Below, piece after piece: positions 49,098-61,000 of a stretch of 64,000 nucleotides of DNA. The DNA is from Icerya purchasi. Taxonomy: Eukaryota; Arthropoda; Insecta; Hemiptera; Monophlebidae. Position numbers and translations under genes: made by a program. The stretch is taken from NCBI GenBank assembly GCA_039619475.1, contig CM077115.1:140194172-140258171 (forward strand), given 5' to 3'. Below the pieces are notes generated by a model. It searched no databases, had not been told where the DNA came from, and saw only the letters and a program-made list of their open reading frames with translations. Every line of letters starts with the position of its first letter. The stretch's first letter is position 1.

Positions 49098-52000
49098 TTT
49101 GTTTCAGAATGTTACGGCAAATAATTTTTATAATATTCTATGGGGTAATAAACAAAAGGTAAAAGGAGGCAGTGGAAAAGTCATCGAAAGGTAAAACATT
49201 AGTGATTTTTTATATAAAGTATCGGCTGGAATAATTTGTGTTTAAGACTATTTGAACTGTTAAAATAACCCCGAAAACTACGTCGGAACCCAACAAAATT
49301 TAATTGTAATGCTATTGTTGATTAATTATAAACACTTACTTTTAATATAACAGATTAATGGATGACACCTATACTCAAAATTAGAGTGTACCAGCGAGCG
49401 TAAGGCACTACAAATTAAACATTTTTTATGCCGATTTAAACTAATATATATATATATATATATAAATACACATACCTTATCTATAACAGTCAGCTCAATG
49501 GTATATATGGTTGTTTCTGGGCGAGCATAAATTTCTGTATAGTTACATTAGGTAGGGCAAACGCTGCTCCGACATATTTATGAGTTCTATTTATTTCAGA
49601 TTTATCAGTATATATCAATATAAAATCAGAGTACAGTGTTTTGGTACTATTAATAAAATGAGACTTAATTATTGAGTGGTGTGCGTTGTTTAAATTACTG
49701 AACATATTTACATTTATATTCAGATGGTTAGGTTTCAGATATGTGAAGGGGTGAAGTACACAGGGGTGAGGACCTGACTAAATTAATAATATATTTCCAT
49801 TCTTTTGGATAGTAATAGTAATTTTGGATCTTTCAACCGTCAGTTGTTATATAGTAGTAATAGACTATGATTACAGTGCTTAAGAATGAATTTGTCGGTT
49901 AATCCTTTCGTTCACGTATTTTTTCCTATGTTTGAAAAATTTTTTTTTCAAAATAATTTTAATGGCTGGACATGTAAGAGATGTTTTATGCATATTTCAT
50001 CCCTCTCCAACCCTTAGTTTTTGAGATATAGGTTGTTACCAATTGGCAACAGAATGACGAAAAGGAACTTATTCCAGTACAAAATGCATTGAAAGGTTTA
50101 GTAAAAATAACATATAAATGCATTACAATTACATATATTACAATATAATGCTAAATGAAAAATAATATAATCTGAACAATCAAATAAATTTGCATTAAAT
50201 ATCAAATAAATGCATCCAATCACCTTCATTTACATAATTACTGTACAAAAACAAGGTATAACTGAATAAGTGTTTATTTTTACAAATTTATTTAATACTA
50301 ATTTACACACGCATACATTTACACCCACACGCGCATTTTCATTACACAAAAATTATTTGTGAATGTCCCGAAAACAGTTTTTTTTATTATCTAAACAAAG
50401 GTGGATATTACATTTTTCACACATCCACCTGCCGATTCCACTGCAGTTTTGATTTTTACATCTCCCACATGAATTGGTATGTACTACCCAGTGCCCCATT
50501 TGATCCTGAATAATACTTGAACAAGGGCTTGTTTCCTTTAATATTTTGACATTTTTATGTCTTTGCTTTGGCACATAAACTTGAAAAGCGTTACCAAATA
50601 AGCGTCACGAAATGGACCGTCACGGAAAATCGTTACGAACACTTCATGTCTTTACTTGGATGCGACTGATTACTAATATTTTCATGTCTCTTTACTTTGT
50701 CACATAAACTCGAAAAGTTGACATTTTTATGTCTTTGCTTTGGCACATAAACTTGAAAAGCGTTATCAAATAAGCGTCACGAAATGGACCGTCACGGAAA
50801 ATCGTTACGAACACTTCATGTCATTACTTGGATGCGACTGATTACTAATATTTTCATGTCTCTTTACTTTGTCACATAAACTCGAAAAGCGTCACAAAAT
50901 GGAGAAGTGTTTTCTATAACGAAATTCTTATGAAAACCGTAGGGCTGTGTATTTCACACGTCATTTCCTTGTTTACATTTTCTGAGCGCACAAAACAATT
51001 ACCATAGTAATTATAAATTAAATGTAACTTTAGTCTCGTGTACACCGTTTCTTTCCCATGAAAAGTGTTATTACGAGACGCACATCGCGGACGACGTGTA
51101 CGCCGGTGCGCGAACGAGAGACCAACTCGCGTCGGCTCGCACTAAGGTGCACAAGATGAAGCTCGACGAGACGGGTGGTCTACCATACAAGATCGAGCTC
51201 CTTATTGACAAGCCGTACATGGTGCAAGTAAACATCGACGTCACCGACGGTCTCGTGAACGGCGCGATAGGTCTGCTGCAGTACATCGAACGCTCTCGCG
51301 AAACCGGCAGGATAATTCGACTTTGGCTAAAATTCGACAACGTTAAAATCGGTAAATTACTACGAGCGAAAGCGGCGGGACACTATGTAGCGTACCCGTG
51401 TATCTACGAGCATTGAACGCCAATCGGCTTACGTTCGTCAACGGTGACACTTCCTAGTAAGATGGTTACCTGTAAACGATCGACATTTCCACTCACAGCT
51501 GCTTGCGCGATATCGATTCACAAATCGCAAGGCAGTACATACCCGGCGGTGGTATACGAATACTCGAAATCGCACGACCAGCAACTCGTGTACGTCGCTC
51601 TGTCTCGATGTTCTTTGTACGAAAGGTTGTTCCTAACGAATAGGAATGGCGACCACCGATTTTACCACGGACGCGAAAAACAGTTGAAAGACATTAGAAC
51701 TGAGTTTGAACGTCTTACACGTCATCGTTTGAGCACGCACGCTTCCCGCTGTCGAGATTTTGTGGATCTTTCGCGTACTCGGACTGTCGATGCTCTCACG
51801 CTATGTTCATTCAACGTTCAGTCGTTGCGCTCACACTCGCTCGATATAACGTGTGACTTCGTTATACCTTCGTGCAGTTTACTCGCTCTCTCTGAAACGT
51901 GGTTATCAAACGCCGATTGCGATAAATTTGAACTTGAAAGTTACTCGCTCGTAAATCGACACAAACGCGACAACGGCAACATGGCTGGTGGTATAGCGAT

Positions 52001-55000
52001 TTACGAAAGGAAATTGGATTCGGACGTTCTGAAGAGCCGCAGTCGGCCGCTGATTTGTATTAATCAGGAAAAAAATGGTCTCGAAGAATGTAACGTGATA
52101 TCGATGGACGTCGGTGATATATGCAAAGCCGAAACGGCGATCGATGGAGAGCGTGTGTTACTCGTAGCGACGTACCTCTCAAACGGGACAACGTTGAACG
52201 ATAAGATCAATTTCTTCGAGCGTTATCTACTACCGTACTCGATCAAGCTGAAAGGTCTGTTTCTCTTTATCGATGAAATAAAGCTGTACGATTTACCGAC
52301 CATAGTCTGTGGTGATTTCAACATCGATTTCCGCTCGGACGATGGATTGCGATTCCGTCAATTCATGAGTGAAACGTTCGGTTGTGAGATGAATAATTCG
52401 GTGGACCTTTCGACAACGCGAAATATGACGTGCATCGACGGAATCTTTACTCGAAACGTTATCGAACGTACAACCGTTAGCTTACTTGTGTCGACGCTTT
52501 TCTCACCATCGGCCATTGCTCACTATTACTACCCCTAACGATAATGATGTAAATAAGGAACCTTGTACCAGCGGTAGTAGTTGTTAAATGGATATATTTT
52601 TGCAAATACATTGAAATATAATATGTACAAAGCATTTAGAGGTACAGTAGGTAGGTTCAATCTCGAAATAATACGTTTCGATATAATATGTACAAGGCAT
52701 ATTTAGAGGTTACACGGCGACATTCTCATATCGACAGAGGCCGCGAAGCGAACGACGTTTTAATGTCGGCGGATGCCTGAATGGCTGTACAAAACCTACT
52801 TTTACGGGAAAACATGAACATGTCTCACTGTGTTGCGGACTTGTACGCAAGCTGTTTCCTTTGGTTTCACCGCTGCACTGGTGCTAAAGTCTTTGAGTAT
52901 GGATTCGCTCTCCTTTATTACTACAATTTTCACCAAACAAGTTTTTTTTTGTTAGTGGTGAATTATCTTGTAAATCCTCGTGAGATGGCCTTCTCTTTGA
53001 ACACTGACATTCTGGGGAAAATTTACCATAGAGTCATAATGTAACCAATTGGCAACAATGAATTTCAAAAAAATCATACTCACAACATACAGTACATTAA
53101 GTAAATATAAATATATAACAAAAATCTACATGCCTTTTTAAGTTAAAAATCGTATAAGCTTCGTTTTTTAAAAATAAATTAACATATAAAAAGAACGTAA
53201 AACTGGGACCTAAAAAATATAAATCACGTGCCGACAAAAATCGGTAACTTCAACTGCAAATAAACAATATATTTTTTGGCTTTCAACACTGTTTTTGTTA
53301 ATAATCGATAAAGTGGCTTGTTACCAAATGGCAACATAATGTCACAACGTATAATATTATAAAAGTCTCATAATATATGAAATTAAAATAAATGTTACCA
53401 ATTGGCAACATTGTGAACGAAAGGGTTAATATATTTCTCCTGAAGTATATTAGTGGTAAGTTTGTCTCCGTATGTAAACAAAGGTCGGCAGAAGATCTAA
53501 TACCCCCAGTTACCAGTCTCAAGGCACTAATTCTGTACCACGTACAATATTTTAAAACTTGTAATAGCGGCAAAACCTTAAAACATATAAACATAATCCA
53601 TCTTCGATCTAATTAATGCCTTATATAATCTTTCTATTACTACTAGGTCAGCTCGCCAGGACGTATTACATAATGCTTTAACAGGGTCTAGTAATTTATG
53701 GATTTTGGCTTGAAGGTCTGTTATATGCTGTATCCAAGAGAGTTTCTATTATTGAACCTAAATATTTTATATGAGGCAATAAATTAATGGCCATGAATAT
53801 CAATACAAGGATCGTGTATGTTACGTGATCTAATATTGGAGATAGTTTGGAAAGATTTTGATGTAGATATGTTAAATTTTATTTTCCGAAAGTAACTGTT
53901 GCATAAATTTATTGTTATTTGGTTACTATTTTTATTATAGCAAGCCATATGTCAACTCTTACAATCACCTTCCCCTATTCTAGTTCACTATTTTTCCGAT
54001 TCGCCTTCTTCTGCCATCCTTTTTAGGATATGCAACTTTTAGGCCTTTTTTTATATTTTGAAATTACCTCTAAATTTCGTTATTTGCACACTTTTTTTTT
54101 TTATGGTACACTTTGTCGGTGTTGCTTGCTGCCTTTGATTAAGTCATTTGATAACATACGATGACCCATTCTCAGTGATTTATTTGAGTGGTGGGAGCCT
54201 TTATTCTATATTTTCATTTTACAGTTACTTGCCTCCTTCAACTAAGTTGGTTGATAGCATACGATGATGCTAATGTTATAATTATTTTGAGTAATGAGAG
54301 CTTTTGTTTTCCTTTTATTGCTATTTTATTTCTTATTTTTGTCTCTTCCTTCCCAAAGCGTTTTATCGGCGATGCTTGCAACCTTCAGCTAGTTAATAGC
54401 ACATGACGACCTTTACGCAATGATTTATTTCAGTGGTAGGAGCTTGTATCTCACATCAGTTTCCTTATCCAAAATTCTTTTATTTGCTCTTATCTATTTA
54501 TCAACTTGTCTTTTAATGTGTGATAATACTGCATTCGTCTGTTTGCTTACCCTTTTCCTGTTTTATTTTCCGTTGGCTTTTCTTGATCTTTCACCACATT
54601 TTCAGTTTCTTTACACTTTCTTGTATTTCTTCTCTTATCGAAGAACCCCCTATGGTTTGTTAACTTATAATATTGCAATGTAAATGCCGTAGCATCGAGG
54701 TCAAAAACTCAGAGCGGCTAAACATAACGTGAACATGGTTCTACTTTCTGAAACCCGGAAAATATTCTTCGGACATAAACTTCCGAAGTTTCTTCATAAT
54801 TTTCTCTAACGGTAGTGGCACCTACGGTGCCTCATTTTAATAAGAAACGACATCCAATTCATCACGAATGACGAACAACCCTTATTTCTCCCTAATCCTC
54901 CTTATTCCAATTAAGTTAATATCTCTATTCTTAACTATTCTCCCAAACCTTTAAATTCGTATCTGCTTATATTCCTCCTAATTATGATTTGCGCAATTTT

Positions 55001-58000
55001 CCTTTCCAGATACTTACTAGCTCACTCTCTTTCCCATTTTTCATGGGCGGTGATTGGACTGCTCATTCGCCTTTGTGGGGTTGTAATACTTACTACAGAG
55101 ATGGCACGGTTTTAAAGAATTTTATTCTTCAAAATGATCTGCTTCTCCTCCTCAGTGATGGTTCTCCTATTTGTATCTGCAGCCACTCCCTTTTCAGCTC
55201 CATTTCCTTCTCTTTTACCTTTCACATATAGTAAATTGAACACGGTACCTTCGGAAGTGTGATCACATTTCTATAATTATTTCTTTTAATGAAATTCCCT
55301 CTTTACTTCCCTCTAATCTCCTTCATATTCCTAAATGGGTTCCTTCCAAAGTAGGTCAGTTTAACCTCCGTTGTTGTTTTGATTCCTTACTTTCTTTAAT
55401 CTCGACAAACCTGAATCGTTCTTTTCGATATGATTTGTATATCGACTCTGTTTCTTCTACCATAAATCGCTCTTCCCTCTGGTTCACGCTTTAGCTCCCA
55501 AAATAGTTAAAATATTAGAACTGTAAAACTACTTTTGGCCTGAGTCTATCTACATTCAGAACATTTCATTTTTCCCCTACTTTCATCATCTTTCTCGTCC
55601 ATAAAAAAACCAATGACAAATCCAGATTTACCATGAAATGGCTAAAAAACTCATAGAAAAACTTCTGTATCTCCTTCTCACGCTCCAATTGTATTTCTTA
55701 TATTTTGAGGACGGCTAGGGTCTTTAAATTCCCTCCAGCCTCGTGTCTTTTTAACTAAAATTTTCCTATTAATAAATTAACTCACTTCATGGATTTTATA
55801 GTCTGCAGGTATGTTCCTAACTTCAAAGAATCATGTAAAATTTCGTTCTTTCCAATTCTTTGAAATTTTTAATTTCTCCTTTTACCTTTGCAGAACTGGA
55901 AGTATCCTTTAATTCCTCTCCGGCAATAGATGGGGAATTTCCTCTCCCATCCTTAAAAACCTTCCTGATTATCCTCTTCGGTTTCTTTTGAACCTATTTT
56001 TTCTCAGTGTTTTTCCTTTCACAATATTATTCTTCTCTCCGCTGCTGCTCGATTCAAATTATGGTCAACTTCTTATTCCTCCTCATTCCCAAATCCTAAT
56101 TCCTTTGATCTTTCTATCAAACCTAATGTTTTTATCCCTGGTTCTTAAATTTTCCCTCCTTCAGTTTTTTCTGTTGCCTGTTGTCTGCGCTTCGGGCATA
56201 GCTTATTTCCTCGATCTCGTTTACACTTGTCGTCCCTTGCTTTCTCTGTACACTGTTCTATCCACCCAACTACTCCCTCAATTTTATAGGTACTGTGGGT
56301 CACATTCTATTCGAGTGCTCCTTTTCTACTCTTCGCTCTTATTAATTGATCTTCCAACCTCGTATTATAAGTCCTTTATTTTCTCATTACCTTCTCCTTC
56401 AGTTATTCTAGCCTTTAAGTCCTTCCATCCTCCATATCTGATCGTGTAAGTATCTGATACCGCCTTTTCTCCGTTTTCCGGTTCTTGAACCATGTTCCAT
56501 GTAGACCAGTCCAAAAGAAAAGCAAAAAAAAAAACAAATACAACATATAATTGACAAATAGTGATTGATGTCGAATGTAACAAATAAATTAGCACGTTAA
56601 ATATGCATGTCGAAATTGTTCCATCGTGTCGACTACAATCCATAACAAGAAAATGAAAAATAAATAAGCTCGACTAAATTCGTATTTGATATTTTATACT
56701 TTTACATATTTCGATTATTTCAATTATTTAGATTATTTAGATTATTTAGATTATAAAATTAAATTGTTTTTTTCTAATTTTTTAGTCAACCAGATGATAC
56801 AGTACTAGTGTACATTTCTTCCCCTGGATGGTATACAGCAGCGTGGCTCAACAACGATGAAACAATTTATGCATCGAGTTTCACAAACGAGCTTAAAGCT
56901 CTGGATGAAGATGAACGTTTTGAAAAGGTAAAGGATGTACGATTATTAGAAAAAAAATTACAGTAATTCTTGAGGCAATAGGCATAGTTAAGTGATCTTG
57001 TAATTACTATTGTAATTTAGTATAAATTTATTACGAATAGCTTTTTGGTTTTTATGAGGAACGAATTCAGTTCAGTCCTTTACAGCTTTATTAGCGATGT
57101 ATTTGATGGAAATTTTTTCGTTTTACCTTCTCTTCAACCTCAAAGATCCTCTCCTAATCTTCCGCACTTAATTCCCGAAATTCTTTCTGAAGATTTTACT
57201 CACCTTGACAGCCTCTTTCTCTTTTTGGAAAACCTTAAACTCCTACACCTAATCTAATACCTCTCGTAATCTCCGGTTGCATATGGCCTGATGAGTAGCC
57301 GAAAACGCCGTTTTTTGTTGTTGTTTTTTTTGTAATAATAAATAAAATAAATAAATAAAAATGAAAAAAATGTTAAATTTTTAATAAATACGAATGTGAT
57401 TTTTAAATTCTAATTTTGTGTAAAGGAAAACAAATATTTTTTGTTCCTCATTATTTCGCAACATACTGATTGCCTCGGCGGAACAAATTCCTTTCCTCGT
57501 AGTAACACATACTTTAAAACCACTGTTTTGATTTTTTTTTTTATGTAGAAGGAATACTGCATTTAACCATATTTCTCTCTTTGCCATCGTCACTACATTT
57601 TCAGTCCCGCGAAATTCATTCTTTACTTCATCGCAATCCTTTTTTAATTAATTTCCCCAGTACTCTCTACCGATTATTTATATTTAACTTCACGCATGCG
57701 CCTACTACTTTTTTGCTTCACTGTTTGATTTTTTATGATAGCATTTTTAAACGAAGCTATTTATTAACTTATTATCGCATCGTAATATAATCTTAATTAG
57801 TTAAAAAAATATTTCGTAAGATACGGTGCATTATTTATACGGATTTCACGCGAGAAAAAATTATAAAAGTTAAAATAGTAAACGTGGAATTGGGTTTTAA
57901 AAAAAAATCAATTCTACAATTAATATATATTCTTATTCTTTCGCTTAATAAGTTATTGTTATAAAGTAGTAGCCTAGTTGTTAGAACGATCAAACTACCA

Positions 58001-61000
58001 AGGGCCGAAATTATGAGTTTGGGAATTGGCGATAATAAGTAAATATCAATAAAAATTAATAATGTTTTCGTTTTATTTATTTTAATTACAATTATTTGTG
58101 ATTCAAGTTCCGGAGAAACTACTAAGATTATTATAGCGTATAGATCAGAATGAACCAAAGGAAAATCTGGCCAAATAGCCGTTCCTACGGATCGTGAGAT
58201 ATCCTTTACTTGTTTCTGCTCGTTTGGCAACGTAAGAGGAGGTGAGATGGAAAAGATTACAGTAGATGAACGTGGATAGCGTTTCGAAAGATAAGTTTCT
58301 CGGTTGACAGGACTGTTAAATTACATAAAGAACAGAAAGAGGCAGGAAATGTGCCGTCCAAAGATAATTAACTCGTTGATATGCGTCCATTTGTGGCATA
58401 ATTCACGGCCATCATTAGTTTACACGTTTGTTAAGTGAAGCTTAGATTAGTCAGTGAAATTTGCACTAGGCGAATTTGAACTATTTTCTATTTATGAGGC
58501 GCACCCATATTATGCTTGTTTATATTTCAAAGATGGTTTAACGGCGGGAAAACCCCGCCTACATGCTCAATGAAATTTTCATCGGAAAAGATATTTTTCT
58601 TAGTCTTTCAAAGTCCATCATAAAAGATGATTAGCTATCATCAAATAATGGTTTAGCTTGCACTAGTATGTCTTCCGTATGTTAAAGATTAATTGTTTGC
58701 GTTTGTACGGTATTTTAAAGAGAAAATAGCTCTGGTGGTAGTTTGTACTTTCAGTTTTTCCATTCTGTAATATTAAATTAATTGTTCGTAGATTATAAGG
58801 CGAGGTTTAGTTCCAGCTTATCTAATGTGTTCTCGGCTGCTGATGGATGGAATTGTTTAATAAATATACGCTCTGATGAAATGCTACATTATTATTTATC
58901 TCATTAGTTGATACTGATGCCTCCATTGGTTGTTCAAGTTATGGGCTAATATGTTGCACTTGTTGCAAGAATGCCGTTCAAGACCTAAAAATGCTCGGCG
59001 TTCTCTGTTATTGCAGTTGAATATAACAATGAGTTGGATACTTGTATACAGTTGCTGTGTTCAATAGCTCTCACTGTGCGACCAAATTCATCAGTAGTAA
59101 AATTTACCCATAGTATATGGTAATTGGAGTTAACGGTTTTAACTTGAGCATCGTCAAGTGCATTGATGCAATTTGCCGTTTGCTATTGTCGTGACATTTT
59201 TCTAATGGGATTTTTGCTTCTTCGCGCCCTTAGTGTGTAGTCTTATCTAAGCCCATCAGCAAAAAATACCAATCCGTAATTTGAACTGTTTTTAGTTATT
59301 TGTCATTACTAATTTTTGATCTAGCAAAATTATATTAGCCGAACCGTCAACTTGATAAGTGATTTTTTCCATTTCTTGCAATATTCTTTGATACTTTTTG
59401 TTGGTCTCCTTTTTCATGCACGTCAGCACGCGCTTAGTAAACATTTTGCATGTCGATGTCATTTTCCAATCAGTTATGTTAAGAACATTTCTACGCAAAA
59501 ATCTTAATACAATATTGCTATCCGAAGGTATGACTTCATATTGTTAGCCGTTATAGATGACACTACTACGACGAGAAAACGTAATAAAAGCAGCATTCAA
59601 TTTTTAGATAGATTAAATCATGTACTATAACATTATGGATACTGCTGAGTGAGATGAACTGGACGACGATCGATCACATTCCGAACGAATGACCTCGTAT
59701 CAAAGCCATTAAAACAGGATGGACAGAAGCCAAGATGGTGTCTACCAGCTGAAGAAACCCCACATTTGGTCGAATTCTAGTTTACGATTAGGTTATTTCA
59801 GTTTTTTTCCTCCGCATTCCGTGGATAACAAAAAATCTCATTTAAACGAATATCCCACAAGACGAACATATACGCCTTAGTAGTTTGATGTTAATACCGG
59901 TGCGGGGTTTAAACAGTTCTATAACAGTTTTACTCGGCTATTTTTAATATTTGACCAATGTTTCACGTGTTTATATTGTTTTTCTCGTAGGAAGAAGTCC
60001 AATATGTAATTTTTCTGTCTTTCATAATGGACTCTAGAGTAATGCTCTATTACAGTTTACTCGGTTAAGAATTTCTATAATTTCTTTGTTTAACGGCGAA
60101 AATCTTCAGGAGATTGTAAAATAAAAAAAAAAAAAAAAATGACTAATCACTGGCAAAAGCGAAGTAGTGATGAAATAAAAACTCGAATAAAGAGTTCAAC
60201 AAAAATAAATATTTTTTACACACGTGATGCCGCACAAAAAAAAAAAACCAAAAAAAAAACAACAGTAGAGTGAATGGGAAGCAAAAAGAAGATAGAAATG
60301 ATATGAGAATGTAGAAGAAACAATCTTCCCGATGACCTATTGGATGAGATGACATAGTCTCAGCTGGTTAATTCCTAATTTATACGCTGACAAAATTGTT
60401 ATTGGAAGCTACAAATATATTTTTATTATTAATTAACTCTCGTTAGAGAGAGAGACACCTACACACATATTCATTTGATCCATTATGGACTGGACCCTAC
60501 CGTATATCTTATTTTAAAATTTGACACATGTCTGACGCTTAACGTTAATTTTCAGATGTTCGTTATGCTGGAAAAGTCAGACGGGCAAATGTTTTTTGAT
60601 GGTTTATTACCGGAAGATATAAGCGGTAAGAAAAACGAGTAATTTTTCAAACATTAAACTGATTTCAAAAAAAAACTATGAAGAAATAATTTTTTAGTTA
60701 ATAATATCGGATAAGGTCTTTATCTGAATTTTTTTTTGGTTCCATTGATTAATTATCCAAAAAAAAGAAAGAAAGAGTCCAACAATATAATAATAAACTC
60801 GCACGAATTTTTTGTCACTGATGTAAAATTTAATCTTATCCGTTTGCACACTTTATATCGTAATCGATTCGTAGTCCCTTGTGGGTTGGCATTTTTCGTT
60901 CACTTATACCCCGATAGGAACTGATACTACACGATAAGTAAATGACTGCTATTTGAAGATTTTTAATTCTGGCAAGCTACGTGCTCTTTTTCGTAGTTGT

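Larger units (their letters stand above)
49903..53425 (-). mobile_element. piggyBac element with TTAA sites, inserted in a LINE
   Basis: TTAA lies at 49899-49902 and 53426-53429. The terminal inverted repeats are TCCTTTCGTTCAC on the left and, read inward from the right, CCCTTTCGTTCAC. A 16-mer GTTACCAATTGGCAAC sits near the left end (50035) and, with at most one mismatch, three times near the right end (53041, 53320, 53394). The minus frame 50574-50353 has the piggyBac C-terminal cysteine-rich zinc-binding pattern (CGRCKNQNCSGIGRWMCEKC, then HLCLDNKKNC). The rest of the transposase is missing; the interior holds a tandem duplication and a Helentron fragment. Confidence 0.88.

Noticed and set aside
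52781..53044. 87-codon + strand frame inside the piggyBac element
   Set aside because: No recognised motif. It lies opposite to the transposase direction, and only its length supports it.
57960..58030. tRNA-like segment (GTAGCCTAGTTGTTAGAACG and a following arm)
   Set aside because: It resembles a tRNA or SINE A-box, but the B-box is too degraded and no cloverleaf closes; not enough to call a SINE or tRNA gene.
58200..59500. Minus-strand interval with some protein-like frames
   Set aside because: Lys-rich short frames with many stops; no domain, terminal repeat or splice logic could be identified.
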